The notes beneath the pieces were generated by a model. The model made no database searches. It was given only the letters and a program-made list of their open reading frames with translations, and was not told where the DNA came from. Positions 1 through 7,275 of a DNA stretch of 15,962 nt are shown here, piece by piece. The translations under genes and the position numbers were made by a program. The stretch covers positions 1 to 15,962 of the forward strand of contig CANHBY010000001.1 in NCBI GenBank assembly GCA_947458895.1, written 5' to 3'. The first letter of the stretch is position 1; the number at the start of each line of letters is the position of its first letter. The stretch comes from Burkholderiales bacterium (GTDB lineage: Bacteria; Pseudomonadota; Gammaproteobacteria; Burkholderiales; Burkholderiaceae_C).

Positions 1-906
1 GAGCCTGGTAAAGAGCGCTGGTTGACCCGGGCCCAGTTATCCGAGTCCAACCCGAACACCGTGTCGCATCCGAATTGGATCGATTTGGAAACCTTGCCCA
101 AGCTGGCTGATTTCCCAAACCGAGTCCAGGCCATGGAAACCCACGAAACCGTTGAGGCTCAGGGTGAATCCAGCGTCACTGTGTTTCCGTTCGTCAGCGA
201 TCAATCGGTGGTGGGTGTGCTTGAGATAGTAACCGCCGCGCCCTTGAGCGCCGAGTCCCAGCTCTTGGTGAGTTGTTTCCTGAGGGTTTACCGGAACTTT
301 CAGTCACTGTTGGACTACAGTGAGCACGACACCCTCACGGGTTTGCTCAACCGAAAAACATTCGATGAGGCCTTCCTCAAAGCGTCTGCAGAGCACGAGG
401 CTATTGTCGCCGAGGCCAACAAAGCCGATCGACGCGCTGGCGGAAATGGGCCTGGGAACACGTGGCTGGGTGTGATCGACATTGATCATTTCAAGCGCGT
501 CAACGACACCTACGGCCATTTAATTGGCGATGAAGTGTTGTTGCTGTTGTCCCGTCTGATGCGAGCCAGTTTCAGGTTTCATGACCGGCTCTACCGGTTC
601 GGCGGTGAAGAATTCGTTGTCCTCATGCGCTGTGACAACGAGACCGATGCCATGACGGCATTTGAGCGGCTTCGAACCAACACCGAGAGCTTTACCTTTC
701 CGCAGGTGGGTCGCATTACAGTGAGCATCGGCTTCACGATGCTGCGTCAGGGGGACACGCCCAGTGGTGCCTTTGAGCGCGCCGACAAGGCGGTGTACTA
801 CGTGAAAGAACACGGCCGCAACGGCGTGCGCAGCTACAGCGACTTGACAGCCAGTGGCGAAATTGTCGAGGAAGAAGACAAGACAGGTGGCATTGAGCTG
901 TTCTGA
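1..906 (+). CDS. Diguanylate cyclase (GGDEF domain), 5' end missing
   Basis: Makes cyclic di-GMP from two GTP. The frame is open from the first base, so the true start probably lies upstream; a TTG at 22 is in frame but has no Shine-Dalgarno. Counting from 22, residues about 45-95 look like the end of a GAF-like sensory domain. The GGDEF domain begins near residue 98 with a DTLTGLLNR motif. The metal-binding DIDHFK segment is at 153-158 and the active-site GGEEF at 194-198 (bases 601-615). RFHD at 185-188 lies five residues before GGEEF, the position of the RxxD inhibitory site, so product inhibition is expected. An insert of about 25 residues rich in Ala, Glu and Gly separates the first helix from the DIDHF strand. 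The protein ends in an acidic tail and GGIELF. The active site looks intact; the signal it senses is unknown. Confidence 0.93.
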   Translation, partial: EPGKERWLTRAQLSESNPNTVSHPNWIDLETLPKLADFPNRVQAMETHETVEAQGESSVTVFPFVSDQSVVGVLEIVTAAPLSAESQLLVSCFLRVYRNFQSLLDYSEHDTLTGLLNRKTFDEAFLKASAEHEAIVAEANKADRRAGGNGPGNTWLGVIDIDHFKRVNDTYGHLIGDEVLLLLSRLMRASFRFHDRLYRFGGEEFVVLMRCDNETDAMTAFERLRTNTESFTFPQVGRITVSIGFTMLRQGDTPSGAFERADKAVYYVKEHGRNGVRSYSDLTASGEIVEEEDKTGGIELF

Positions 907-911
907 GTGGC

Positions 912-989
912 CCTAGTCTCGTGTCACGGCTGAAATGCCGCTTGCTCGCTGGCCCTCAAACGACATTTCAGCCCTGACACGACACTAGG
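912..989. repeat. Long imperfect inverted repeat between convergent genes
   Basis: Two 26-base arms, 912-937 and 964-989, are reverse complements except at two positions (24 of 26 match), around a 26-base centre. The ends read CCTAGT and ACTAGG. It lies between the stop of the diguanylate cyclase gene and the 3' end of the photolyase gene, so it may act as a two-way transcription terminator, although no T-run follows on either side. The near-perfect arms and terminal symmetry also fit a small dispersed palindromic element of REP or MITE type. I cannot count copies elsewhere. Confidence 0.8.
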
Positions 990-998
990 CAAGACCTG

Positions 999-1022
999 AC
1001 CCCGTTGATCCTTCGGCGGGGT
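999..1022 (-). terminator. Weak hairpin after the photolyase gene
   Basis: ACCCCG (999-1004) pairs perfectly with CGGGGT (1017-1022) around a 12-base loop, immediately beyond the photolyase stop codon at 1024-1026. There is no T-run and the loop is large, so this is at best a weak terminator or 3'-end stabiliser. The larger inverted repeat at 912-989 is the better candidate. Confidence 0.3.
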
Positions 1023-1023
1023 G

Positions 1024-2484
1024 TCATTGAGGTGTCTTCACCACTGCATACCGGTTCAGTGTCGTCTGCCGGGCTTCGTCATGTTGCACGACTGGGTGGG
1101 GGTAGTCTCGGCCGAGCTGAATACCCGCCTCCATCAGCTCTAGAGGGCGGGCGAGCCACGGGGCGTGTAACGCTTTGTCAGGCAGAGGTGCCAACACTTT
1201 CAGGTAGCGGCGAATGAACTGCCCGGTAGGGTCAAATTTCTCGCTCTGACTCACCGGGTTAAAAATGCGGAAGTAGGGTTGGGCATCGCATCCACTGGAT
1301 GAGGCCCACTGCCAGCCGCCGTTGTTGGCTGCCAGATCAAAATCATTCAGGTGTTGTGCGAAATAGCGTTCTCCCCAGCGCCAATCAATGCCGAGGTCTT
1401 TGACTAAAAAGCTGGCTACCACCATGCGCAAACGGTTGTGCATGTAGCCGGTTTGGTTGATTTGGGCCATGGCGGCGTCCACCAAGGGATAGCCGGTGCG
1501 CCCCTCACACCAGGCCGCAAAGAGTTCATCCGCGTTGGGGCCACACTCCCATTGAATGCGGTCATAGTCAGGTTTGAAACTGCGCTCCACCACACGAGGA
1601 TGATGGTGAAGGATCTGGTGGTAGAAGTCTCGCCAGATTAGCTCTGAAAGCCACACGCTGGCACCCTGCGAGCCGCGCTGCGCCCGCTCCCAAGCCTCTC
1701 GTGCCAAGCGCCGGATCGACACCGTCCCAAACCGAAGGTGTACTGACAAATAGCTTGGCCCTTTGATGGCCGGAAAATTTCGACGGTCCTCGTAATGGTC
1801 AATCCGTTGCAGGAAATCTTGCAGCATGTATTCACCGGCCGCCGCGCCAGGAAGGATGCCCATGGACTGAGGATTGGTGCGTTCGAAGCCGAGATCACAC
1901 AAGCGGGGCAGGGGGGCGTAGTGGGCGGGGCGTGGCGCAAGGCTCGAGGCATACCGATCAGTGGGATAGGCCTTCACATAGAAAGAGTCCAGCTTTTTGA
2001 GCCACGTGTTTTTGTAAGGCGTGAACACGGAGTAGGGCGTGCCTGAACCCGTCAAGAGCTCACTGCGCTCGAAGATTACGTGGTCCTTGCTGCTGTGCCA
2101 TGCCATGCCCTGTTCTGACAAGGCGCCTTGCACCTGGGCATCGCGCCGCAAGGCGGCAGGTTCATCATCATGATTGACAAAAACGGCCTGCACACCCAAG
2201 GCCCTCGCCAACTCCGGGATGGCCTGGGCGGGCCGTCCGTGAAGCACAATCAGCCCGGCTTCAGGGGTATGCCCACGAAGCTCTTCATCAAGGCTTTCCA
2301 CGCTGCCATGGATGAATTCCACCCTCCTGTCGGCTTGGGGGAGTTCACTCAAAATGTTGGTGTCAAATAAAAAGACGCAGTAGACGCGTCGGGCAGCACG
2401 GCAGGCATGGAACAGGGCGGCATGATCCTCACATCGCAGATCGCGACGAAACCAGACCAGCGCGGCATCAATATTTTTGCTCAT
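1024..2484 (-). CDS. phrB: Deoxyribodipyrimidine photolyase (class I CPD photolyase)
   Basis: Light-driven repair of cyclobutane pyrimidine dimers in DNA using reduced FAD and an antenna cofactor. The 486 residues are close to the usual length of about 470-490. The N-terminal antenna domain starts with ALVWFRRDLR. The C-terminal FAD domain has ELIWRDFY (Glu281, Trp284, matching the substrate-contacting Glu274 and Trp277 of the E. coli enzyme), MHNRLRM (Asn350, Met354) and NNGGWQWASS at 387-396. By alignment from memory the tryptophan electron-transfer chain is complete: Trp312, Trp368 and Trp391. Tyr347 (TGYMHN) stands where the E. coli enzyme has Trp338, a position outside the triad. Length and triad favour a DNA photolyase over a cryptochrome. 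The ATG has no clear Shine-Dalgarno. The gene is convergent with the cyclase gene and divergent from yqgE. Confidence 0.96.
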   Translation of the reverse strand: MSKNIDAALVWFRRDLRCEDHAALFHACRAARRVYCVFLFDTNILSELPQADRRVEFIHGSVESLDEELRGHTPEAGLIVLHGRPAQAIPELARALGVQAVFVNHDDEPAALRRDAQVQGALSEQGMAWHSSKDHVIFERSELLTGSGTPYSVFTPYKNTWLKKLDSFYVKAYPTDRYASSLAPRPAHYAPLPRLCDLGFERTNPQSMGILPGAAAGEYMLQDFLQRIDHYEDRRNFPAIKGPSYLSVHLRFGTVSIRRLAREAWERAQRGSQGASVWLSELIWRDFYHQILHHHPRVVERSFKPDYDRIQWECGPNADELFAAWCEGRTGYPLVDAAMAQINQTGYMHNRLRMVVASFLVKDLGIDWRWGERYFAQHLNDFDLAANNGGWQWASSSGCDAQPYFRIFNPVSQSEKFDPTGQFIRRYLKVLAPLPDKALHAPWLARPLELMEAGIQLGRDYPHPVVQHDEARQTTLNRYAVVKTPQ

Positions 2485-2553
2485 GGTGTGAAGTGTGTGG
2501 CAAAGCAGTGAACTGTTTCAGTTGACGCAAGAGTTACCGGTTCGCAGATTCCG

Positions 2554-2574
2554 GACGGCTATTCTGTAGCCGTC
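2554..2574. promoter_or_regulatory. Perfect dyad in the yqgE promoter region
   Basis: GACGGCTA (2554-2561) and TAGCCGTC (2567-2574) are perfect inverted copies around a 5-base centre. The dyad lies in the phr-yqgE spacer, immediately upstream of the TAAAAT box and 14 bases before the yqgE ATG. It could be an operator for the operon. If transcription starts further upstream it would instead form an RNA hairpin in front of the start codon. Confidence 0.5.
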
Positions 2575-2580
2575 TAAAAT
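2575..2580 (+). promoter_or_regulatory. Candidate -10 box (TAAAAT) for the yqgE-plsC operon
   Basis: TAAAAT matches the -10 consensus at five of six positions and ends eight bases before the yqgE ATG at 2588. Transcription from it would start at or next to the ATG, giving a leaderless mRNA. This fits the absence of any Shine-Dalgarno before yqgE. The hexamer 17 bases upstream (CGGACG, 2552-2557) is a poor -35 box. TTGACG at 2522-2527 is a good -35 but pairs only with a weak -10 (CAGATT, 2545-2550), so two start sites are possible. Confidence 0.35.
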
Positions 2581-2587
2581 CTCATCC

Positions 2588-3163
2588 ATGTCAAACCCTG
2601 TTAATTTCACCAATCAGTTCCTGATTGCCATGCCTGGCATGGCTGGGGAAGCCTTTGCGGGCACGGTCATCTACTTGTGCGAGCACACTGAAAACGGCGC
2701 CCTCGGCTTGGTCATCAATAAGCCCATCGACATCAAGCTCAAGAGTTTGTTCGAAAAAGTCGATCTGGTCCTGGACCGTGAAGACATTTCCGATAACCCC
2801 GTGTTTTTTGGTGGCCCCGTGCAAAGCGAGCGGGGCTTCGTTTTGCATGAGCGGCTCAGCGACGATGGGGGCCACTACAACTCATCCCTCAAAATTCCTG
2901 GCGGTCTTGAAATGACCACCAGCCGAGACGTTCTCGAGGCCTTGGCCAGCGGCGCTGGCCCTAAAAAAGTGCTGATCACCTTGGGCTACAGCGGTTGGGG
3001 TGCGGGCCAACTCGAAGATGAAATGGGGCGCAACAATTGGATCAATGTGAGTGCCGAGCCTGGCATTATTTTTGATACCCCGGTGTATCAACGCTACGAA
3101 AAGGCTTTGTCGCTCTTAGGAATTGATCCGCGCATGCTCAGCCAGGCTGCGGGCCACGCTTGA
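2588..3163 (+). CDS. yqgE: YqgE/AlgH family protein (DUF179)
   Basis: A 191-residue protein of the widespread YqgE/AlgH family, whose biochemical function is not established; the AlgH name comes from a link to alginate regulation in Pseudomonas. Family features visible are the N-terminal FLIAMPGM segment (residues about 11-18), VIYLCEHTENGALGLVINKP in the first half, the FFGGPV turn, and a C-terminal LGYSGWGAGQLEDEM segment. The length matches the usual 185-190. It is the first gene of the + strand operon and its stop codon overlaps the ruvX start by one base. The yqgE-ruvX pair is conserved across proteobacteria. The ATG at 2588 gives the standard N-terminus but lacks a Shine-Dalgarno. Confidence 0.93.
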   Translation: MSNPVNFTNQFLIAMPGMAGEAFAGTVIYLCEHTENGALGLVINKPIDIKLKSLFEKVDLVLDREDISDNPVFFGGPVQSERGFVLHERLSDDGGHYNSSLKIPGGLEMTTSRDVLEALASGAGPKKVLITLGYSGWGAGQLEDEMGRNNWINVSAEPGIIFDTPVYQRYEKALSLLGIDPRMLSQAAGHA

Positions 3164-3579
3164 TGACCGCTGCTATTCGGTCTTTCCTGGCTTTTGATTT
3201 TGGCACCCGAAGGGTTGGTGTGGCCTCGGGTAACACCTTGATGCGGCAGGCCCAGGGTCTCAAGACCATCAACTTACAGGGTGATGCTCGCTTCACTGAG
3301 GTCGGCCGTTTGATTCAGGAGTGGCGCCCTGACGCCTTGGTGGTGGGAGTTCCGTTTCACCCTGATGGCGCCGAACACGAAAACACCCTGCGTGCCCGCC
3401 GATTTGCGCGGCAGTTGCAGGGCCGCTTCAAGCTCACGGTCCATGAGGTCGATGAGCGCTACTCCACCACTGAAGCCCAGGCCAGTGGGGCGCGTGATCT
3501 GGATGCAGCCTCTGCCGCGATCATCCTCACGCAGTATTTGCAGTCTTTGCCTGAACCTTTCACCGATTCCTCTTCCTGA
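3163..3579 (+). CDS. ruvX: RuvX/YqgF family nuclease, putative Holliday junction resolvase
   Basis: A small RNase H-fold protein of 138 residues. Family members have been reported as Holliday junction resolvases and as nucleases in 16S rRNA 5'-end maturation, so the precise role is uncertain. The N-terminal FDFGTRRVGVASG carries the first catalytic Asp. VVGVPFHPDG lies near the middle, VDERYSTTEA in the second half, and DLDAASAAIIL near the C-terminus carries the last acidic residue. I start it at the ATG at 3163, which overlaps the yqgE stop as TGATG, rather than at the in-frame TTG one codon earlier. Translational coupling to yqgE is likely. Confidence 0.93.
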   Translation: MTAAIRSFLAFDFGTRRVGVASGNTLMRQAQGLKTINLQGDARFTEVGRLIQEWRPDALVVGVPFHPDGAEHENTLRARRFARQLQGRFKLTVHEVDERYSTTEAQASGARDLDAASAAIILTQYLQSLPEPFTDSSS

Positions 3580-3587
3580 TTCTCGCC

Positions 3588-4112
3588 ATGTCTACTGCCC
3601 AGTCATCCTCACCTTTTCCGCTGGCGCTGGATGCCGAGCTGCTCTATACCCAGGTGCTTGATGCCGTGCGTGCGCTCATGACGCCAGATGCGCTGCTGGT
3701 GGGCATTTGGTCGGGGGGGGCTTGGGTGGCTGAGCGGCTGCAGCGTGATTTGGCGCTGCCGGGTTCATGTGGTGTCATCTCCAGCACTTTGCACCGTGAT
3801 GATTTCAGCTCTCGAGGCCTCGCCGGTGCTGACCCTACTCATCTCACGTCCGCCATCGAGGGCCGGCATGTGGTGCTGGTTGATGACGTGATCTACACCG
3901 GTCGCACCATTCGCGCAGTGATCAATGAACTCTTTGATTTTGGTCGGCCTGCCAAGGTCAGTTTGGTGGCACTGGCCGACCGGGGTGGGCGTGAGTTACC
4001 CATTCAGCCCGATTTTGTGGCCGCGCGCCTGGCGTTGCTGTCCCATCAAAAGCTGGCCCTGGCGCGCGACGAGGCTGGCCGGTTTGTTTTTTCATTCAAG
4101 GAGACTGTTTGA
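3588..4112 (+). CDS. pyrR: PyrR, pyrimidine regulator / uracil phosphoribosyltransferase
   Basis: PyrR has a type I phosphoribosyltransferase fold. In Gram-positive bacteria it controls pyr operons by UMP-dependent RNA binding, and it can convert uracil and PRPP to UMP. The protein is 174 residues, normal for the family. The PRPP-binding motif [20 protein letters not shown] lies at about residues 94-113 with the flexible loop before it ([12 protein letters not shown]). The gene is eight bases after ruvX and its stop overlaps the pyrB ATG. No PyrR-type RNA anticipator or terminator can fit between pyrR and pyrB, because they overlap, and I saw none before pyrR. Regulation of this operon by PyrR is therefore unproven, and enzymatic salvage is equally possible. 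Confidence 0.93.
   Translation: MSTAQSSSPFPLALDAELLYTQVLDAVRALMTPDALLVGIWSGGAWVAERLQRDLALPGSCGVISSTLHRDDFSSRGLAGADPTHLTSAIEGRHVVLVDDVIYTGRTIRAVINELFDFGRPAKVSLVALADRGGRELPIQPDFVAARLALLSHQKLALARDEAGRFVFSFKETV
4098..4103 (+). promoter_or_regulatory. Ribosome binding site of pyrB, inside pyrR
   Basis: AAGGAG lies eight bases upstream of the ATG at 4112. It supports that ATG over the in-frame TTG at 4109, and the TGATG overlap with the pyrR stop. Confidence 0.75.
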
Positions 4113-5074
4113 TGCTGTCACGCCGTAACCCGCAGCTCAACAAGCACGGCGAACTCATTCACCTGCTGTCGATCGAGGGACTGCCTAAAGCGGTGCTCCT
4201 GCAAATTCTTGATACCGCGTCGACGTTCATGAGCGTGAACGAGCGCGAGGTCAAGAAGGTGCCTTTGCTGCGCGGCAAGAGTGTGTTCAATTTGTTTTTC
4301 GAGAACAGCACGCGCACGCGCACCACCTTCGAGATTGCGGCCACGAGGCTGAGTGCCGATGTCATGAACCTTGACATCTCTCGCTCCAGCGCAGCCAAGG
4401 GCGAGAGCCTGCTCGACACCATTGCCAACTTGTCGGCCATGCATGCTGATATGTTCGTGGTGCGCCATAGCGAGAGTGGCGCCCCCTACCTGATTGCACG
4501 GCATTGCGCGCCCCATGTGCATGTGGTCAATGCGGGTGATGGCAGGCATGCTCACCCCACGCAGGCCCTGCTCGACATGTACACCATTCGTCATTACAAG
4601 AAAGATTTTTCCAACTTGCGCGTGGCCATCGTCGGGGACATCGTGCATTCGAGGGTGGCAAGATCCGATATCCACGCACTGACGACGCTTGGTGCAGCCG
4701 AGGTGCGGGCAGTAGGGCCTAAGACCCTGGTGCCTGGTGACCTCAGGTCCATGGGGGTGCGTGTCTGCCACGACATGGCCGAGGGTGTTCGTGATGCGGA
4801 CGTCATCATCATGTTGCGACTCCAAAACGAGCGCATGAGCGGCGCCATGCTCCCCAGCGCTGGCGAGTTCTTCAAGCACTATGGCCTGACCGAAGAGAAA
4901 CTGGCCTTGGCCCACCCCGAGGCCATCGTGATGCACCCTGGTCCCATCACCCGGGGGGTTGAAATCGACTCCAGCGTGGCTGATGGCCGCCAAAGCGTGA
5001 TCCTGCCTCAGGTGACCTTTGGCATCGCAGTGCGCATGGCAGTCATGTCGACTTTGGCAGGAAACGAAGCATGA
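4112..5074 (+). CDS. pyrB: Aspartate carbamoyltransferase catalytic chain
   Basis: Joins carbamoyl phosphate and aspartate to make N-carbamoyl-aspartate, the first committed step of pyrimidine synthesis. The 320 residues include the carbamoyl-phosphate motif STRTRTTFE (about residues 65-73), the SSAAKGES loop with the catalytic Lys from the neighbouring subunit, [19 protein letters not shown] and the HPGP turn. All expected active-site residues appear present. The next gene is a non-catalytic dihydroorotase homologue overlapping by four bases (ATGA), the arrangement of the class A aspartate transcarbamoylases of Pseudomonas and its relatives, in which PyrB needs the PyrC' partner for assembly. 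No pyrI gene for the E. coli type regulatory chain is present here. The start is fixed by the AAGGAG site. Confidence 0.97.
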   Translation: MLSRRNPQLNKHGELIHLLSIEGLPKAVLLQILDTASTFMSVNEREVKKVPLLRGKSVFNLFFENSTRTRTTFEIAATRLSADVMNLDISRSSAAKGESLLDTIANLSAMHADMFVVRHSESGAPYLIARHCAPHVHVVNAGDGRHAHPTQALLDMYTIRHYKKDFSNLRVAIVGDIVHSRVARSDIHALTTLGAAEVRAVGPKTLVPGDLRSMGVRVCHDMAEGVRDADVIIMLRLQNERMSGAMLPSAGEFFKHYGLTEEKLALAHPEAIVMHPGPITRGVEIDSSVADGRQSVILPQVTFGIAVRMAVMSTLAGNEA

Positions 5075-6390
5075 AATTTTTGATCCAAAACGGCAGGGTC
5101 ATTGATCCCGCCTCAGGCCGCGATGAGGTCACGGACGTGGCCATTGCCAGCGGGCGTATCTTGTCGATTGGCTCGGCGCCCCCTGATTTTGGCGCCCACC
5201 GCACCATTGACGCCACGGGCCTGGTGGTCATGCCAGGCTTGGTGGACTTGGCGGCTCGCCTGCGCGAGCCCGGCCACGAGCATGAAGGCATGCTGGAGAG
5301 CGAGCTCAATGCAGCGGCCGCAGGTGGCGTGACCAGCCTGGTGTGCCCCCCCGACACCGATCCGCCGCTGGACGAACCTGGCCTGGTCGAGATGCTGAAG
5401 TTTCGCGCGCGCAAGCTGAGTCTGTGTCGTCTCTTTCCGCTCGGCGCGCTCACGCGTGGTCTGGGTGGCCAAGTTCTCACAGAAATGGCTGAGCTCACTG
5501 AGGCCGGTTGCGTGGGTTTTTCCCAGGCTGATGTGCCCATCGTGGACACCCAGATTCTGATGCGGGCGCTGCAATACGCCGCCACGGTAGGGACCACGGT
5601 ATGGCTGCGAGCCAACGACCCTTGGCTAGGCAAGGGCGTGGCCGCCAGCGGCCCGCTGGCGACCCGTTTGGGCCTGTCGGGTGTGCCAGTAGCAGCTGAA
5701 ACATTGGCGCTGCACACCTTGTTTGAGCTCGTGCGCAGCACGGGTGCTCGTGTGCATGTGTGCCGCTTGAGCAGTGCTGCCGGCGTGGCCCTTCTCAAGG
5801 CTGCCAAGGCCGAAGGCTTGCCGATCACGGCCGATGTCAGCATCAATTCACTGCACCTCACCGATGTAGACATTGGCTACTTCAACTCCGACATGCGCCT
5901 GTCGCCCCCACTGCGCCATGGCCATGACCGCGATGCTTTGCGCGCGGCCTTGGCCGACGGAACCATTGATGCCTTGGTTTCCGACCATACCCCGGTCGAT
6001 GATGATGAGAAAAATCTGCCCTTCGGTGAAGCCGAGCCCGGAGCCAGTGGCCTGGAGTTGCTCTTGAGCTTGACGCTGAAATGGGGGCAGGCTCATGGCT
6101 TGAGCATGGCGCAGAGCCTGGCCCGGGTCACGTGTGATCCAGTCAGGGTGATCGGCGATACCCTGGGTTCCCTGGCTTCCAGCGCGGGGCGCCTATTGCC
6201 TGGCGGTGTGGCAGATATTTGCGTGTTTGACCCAGCCATCGAGTGGCCTGTCGTGCCCGATCAATTGCTCAGCCAGGGCAAGCACACGCCATTTACGTTC
6301 GCCTCTACCGGCATGGCTTTGCCGGGGCGTGTGCGTTACACCATGGTGGCAGGCAACTGGGCCTACGAGGCACCAGCGCTCTTGGCATGA
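5071..6390 (+). CDS. pyrX: Non-catalytic dihydroorotase homologue (PyrC'/PyrX), ATCase partner
   Basis: A 439-residue amidohydrolase-fold protein that aligns with dihydroorotase throughout but has lost its metal site. The usual DLHVHLREPG reads [10 protein letters not shown], so both His of the HxH motif are replaced (Ala61 and Arg63, bases 5251-5259). The His of the HxED segment appears as Arg180, and the second His of the HxxH segment as Arg232 (VHVCRLSS). The PHHL segment reads INSL (258-261). The late Asp remains (SDHTP, Asp305). In Pseudomonas such proteins form an inactive but structurally required part of ATCase; I infer the same role here, so an active PyrC must be encoded elsewhere. 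The ATG overlaps the pyrB stop (ATGA), which suggests coupled, near-equal synthesis. Confidence 0.93.
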   Translation: MKFLIQNGRVIDPASGRDEVTDVAIASGRILSIGSAPPDFGAHRTIDATGLVVMPGLVDLAARLREPGHEHEGMLESELNAAAAGGVTSLVCPPDTDPPLDEPGLVEMLKFRARKLSLCRLFPLGALTRGLGGQVLTEMAELTEAGCVGFSQADVPIVDTQILMRALQYAATVGTTVWLRANDPWLGKGVAASGPLATRLGLSGVPVAAETLALHTLFELVRSTGARVHVCRLSSAAGVALLKAAKAEGLPITADVSINSLHLTDVDIGYFNSDMRLSPPLRHGHDRDALRAALADGTIDALVSDHTPVDDDEKNLPFGEAEPGASGLELLLSLTLKWGQAHGLSMAQSLARVTCDPVRVIGDTLGSLASSAGRLLPGGVADICVFDPAIEWPVVPDQLLSQGKHTPFTFASTGMALPGRVRYTMVAGNWAYEAPALLA

Positions 6391-7202
6391 TGGTGAGGGC
6401 ACTGCGCGCCTTGTGGCGTATGCTCTGTGTCACTTTGCATGTCTTGCGGGGCTGGGTCATTTTGCTTGGGCGGTTTCCCCGCCTCACGCTGAGTGAGCGT
6501 CAGTCTGAGGTTCAGGCGTGGTCAGCCCACCTGCTGAGCATCTTAGGCCTGCAAATCAAAGTGCAGGGTAAGTTCCCCCCGCCTTCGCAGTCTGTGCTGG
6601 TCGTAGCCAACCATGTGTCATGGCTTGATGTGGCGGCACTGCACGCCGTCATGCCTCAGGCCCGATTCGTATCCAAGGCGGACGTACATCATTGGCCGAT
6701 CATCGGCGGCCTGTGTGTAGCAGTACGAACCTTGTTCATTGAGCGCGAGCGCAAGCGAGATGCCCTGCGCGTCGTTCACGAAATGGTCGGGGCACTGACG
6801 GAGGGCGACACTGTGGCCGTTTTCCCCGAGGGCACCACCACCGATGGGCACACTCTGCGCCCCTTTCATGCCAACCTGTTACAAGCCGCCATCTCCGCGG
6901 GGCGTCCTGTTCAGCCTGTGGCGCTTCGCTTCTCCGACTCCGTTCACGCCATCAGTCCTGTCGTGGAATACACCGGGGACATCAGCTTGTTGGGAAGTCT
7001 GTGCAGGCTGTTGTGGGCCAGTGAGTTGCAGGTCAGCGTGGTCGCCTGCGAATTGATCGAAAGTGCTCATCGCGAACGCCGGGACTTGGCGCGCCTCTGC
7101 CAGGAACGCATTCAGCGACAGCTCGACGCAGAGGGCACGATTGCCGCAGCGCCATCAGACCTTGTTCTCTCGTCTGCCTCCCTTGGGCGCAGGGTGGGTT
7201 GA
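6387..7202 (+). CDS. plsC: 1-acyl-sn-glycerol-3-phosphate acyltransferase (PlsC family)
   Basis: Acylates lysophosphatidic acid to phosphatidic acid at the inner membrane. Of the 271 residues, about 11-28 are hydrophobic and form a likely membrane anchor. The catalytic HX4D motif is NHVSWLD at 75-81 (His76, Asp81), followed by the PIIGG segment (104-108) and the substrate-binding FPEGTTTDG at 146-154. I start at the ATG at 6387, which overlaps the pyrX stop as ATGA; a second ATG follows directly at 6390. The frame is open further upstream to 6243, but that part overlaps pyrX. The C-terminal 40 residues (SAHRERRDLARLCQERIQRQ) look like a basic helix. Being last in the pyr operon, its supply may rise and fall with pyrimidine synthesis, which also feeds CDP-diacylglycerol through CTP. 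Other members of this family acylate ornithine lipids, so the substrate is inferred. Confidence 0.9.
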   Translation: MMVRALRALWRMLCVTLHVLRGWVILLGRFPRLTLSERQSEVQAWSAHLLSILGLQIKVQGKFPPPSQSVLVVANHVSWLDVAALHAVMPQARFVSKADVHHWPIIGGLCVAVRTLFIERERKRDALRVVHEMVGALTEGDTVAVFPEGTTTDGHTLRPFHANLLQAAISAGRPVQPVALRFSDSVHAISPVVEYTGDISLLGSLCRLLWASELQVSVVACELIESAHRERRDLARLCQERIQRQLDAEGTIAAAPSDLVLSSASLGRRVG

Positions 7203-7218
7203 GGGCCGGCACACCATG

Positions 7219-7268
7219 GCCTCTGTAGCTTGCCTCGGGAGCGCAGCCCCGAGGCAGGCTACAGAGGC
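7219..7268. terminator. Strong 21-bp hairpin between convergent plsC and gpmA
   Basis: Arms 7219-7239 and 7248-7268 are inverted copies with a single mismatch (20 of 21), around an 8-base loop. It lies 16 bases after plsC and 7 bases before the gpmA stop on the other strand, so it would fold in both transcripts. There is no T-run, so it may block read-through, protect both 3' ends, or be one copy of a dispersed palindromic repeat. Confidence 0.75.
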
Positions 7269-7275
7269 GGTTTGT

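Noticed and set aside
2511..2523. Small dyad AACTG-TTT-CAGTT upstream of phr
   Set aside because: Five-base arms are too short to separate from chance and no promoter element lines up with it.
4118..4993. Long open frame (291 codons) on the minus strand inside pyrB
   Set aside because: It is fully antisense to a clear pyrB, its product is His/Gly-rich without a recognisable domain, and such frames are common opposite GC-rich genes.
5043..5873. 276-codon minus-strand frame inside pyrX
   Set aside because: Antisense shadow with a Ser/Arg/Pro-rich product and no ribosome site; pyrX is well supported on the other strand.
6243..6386. Upstream extension of plsC
   Set aside because: The extra 48 codons overlap the 3' end of pyrX and add no family sequence; the ATGA overlap at 6387 is the natural start.
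5071..6390. The dihydroorotase homologue as a decaying pseudogene
   Set aside because: The frame is intact at full length with overlapping neighbours, and loss of the metal site is a known feature of ATCase-associated homologues.
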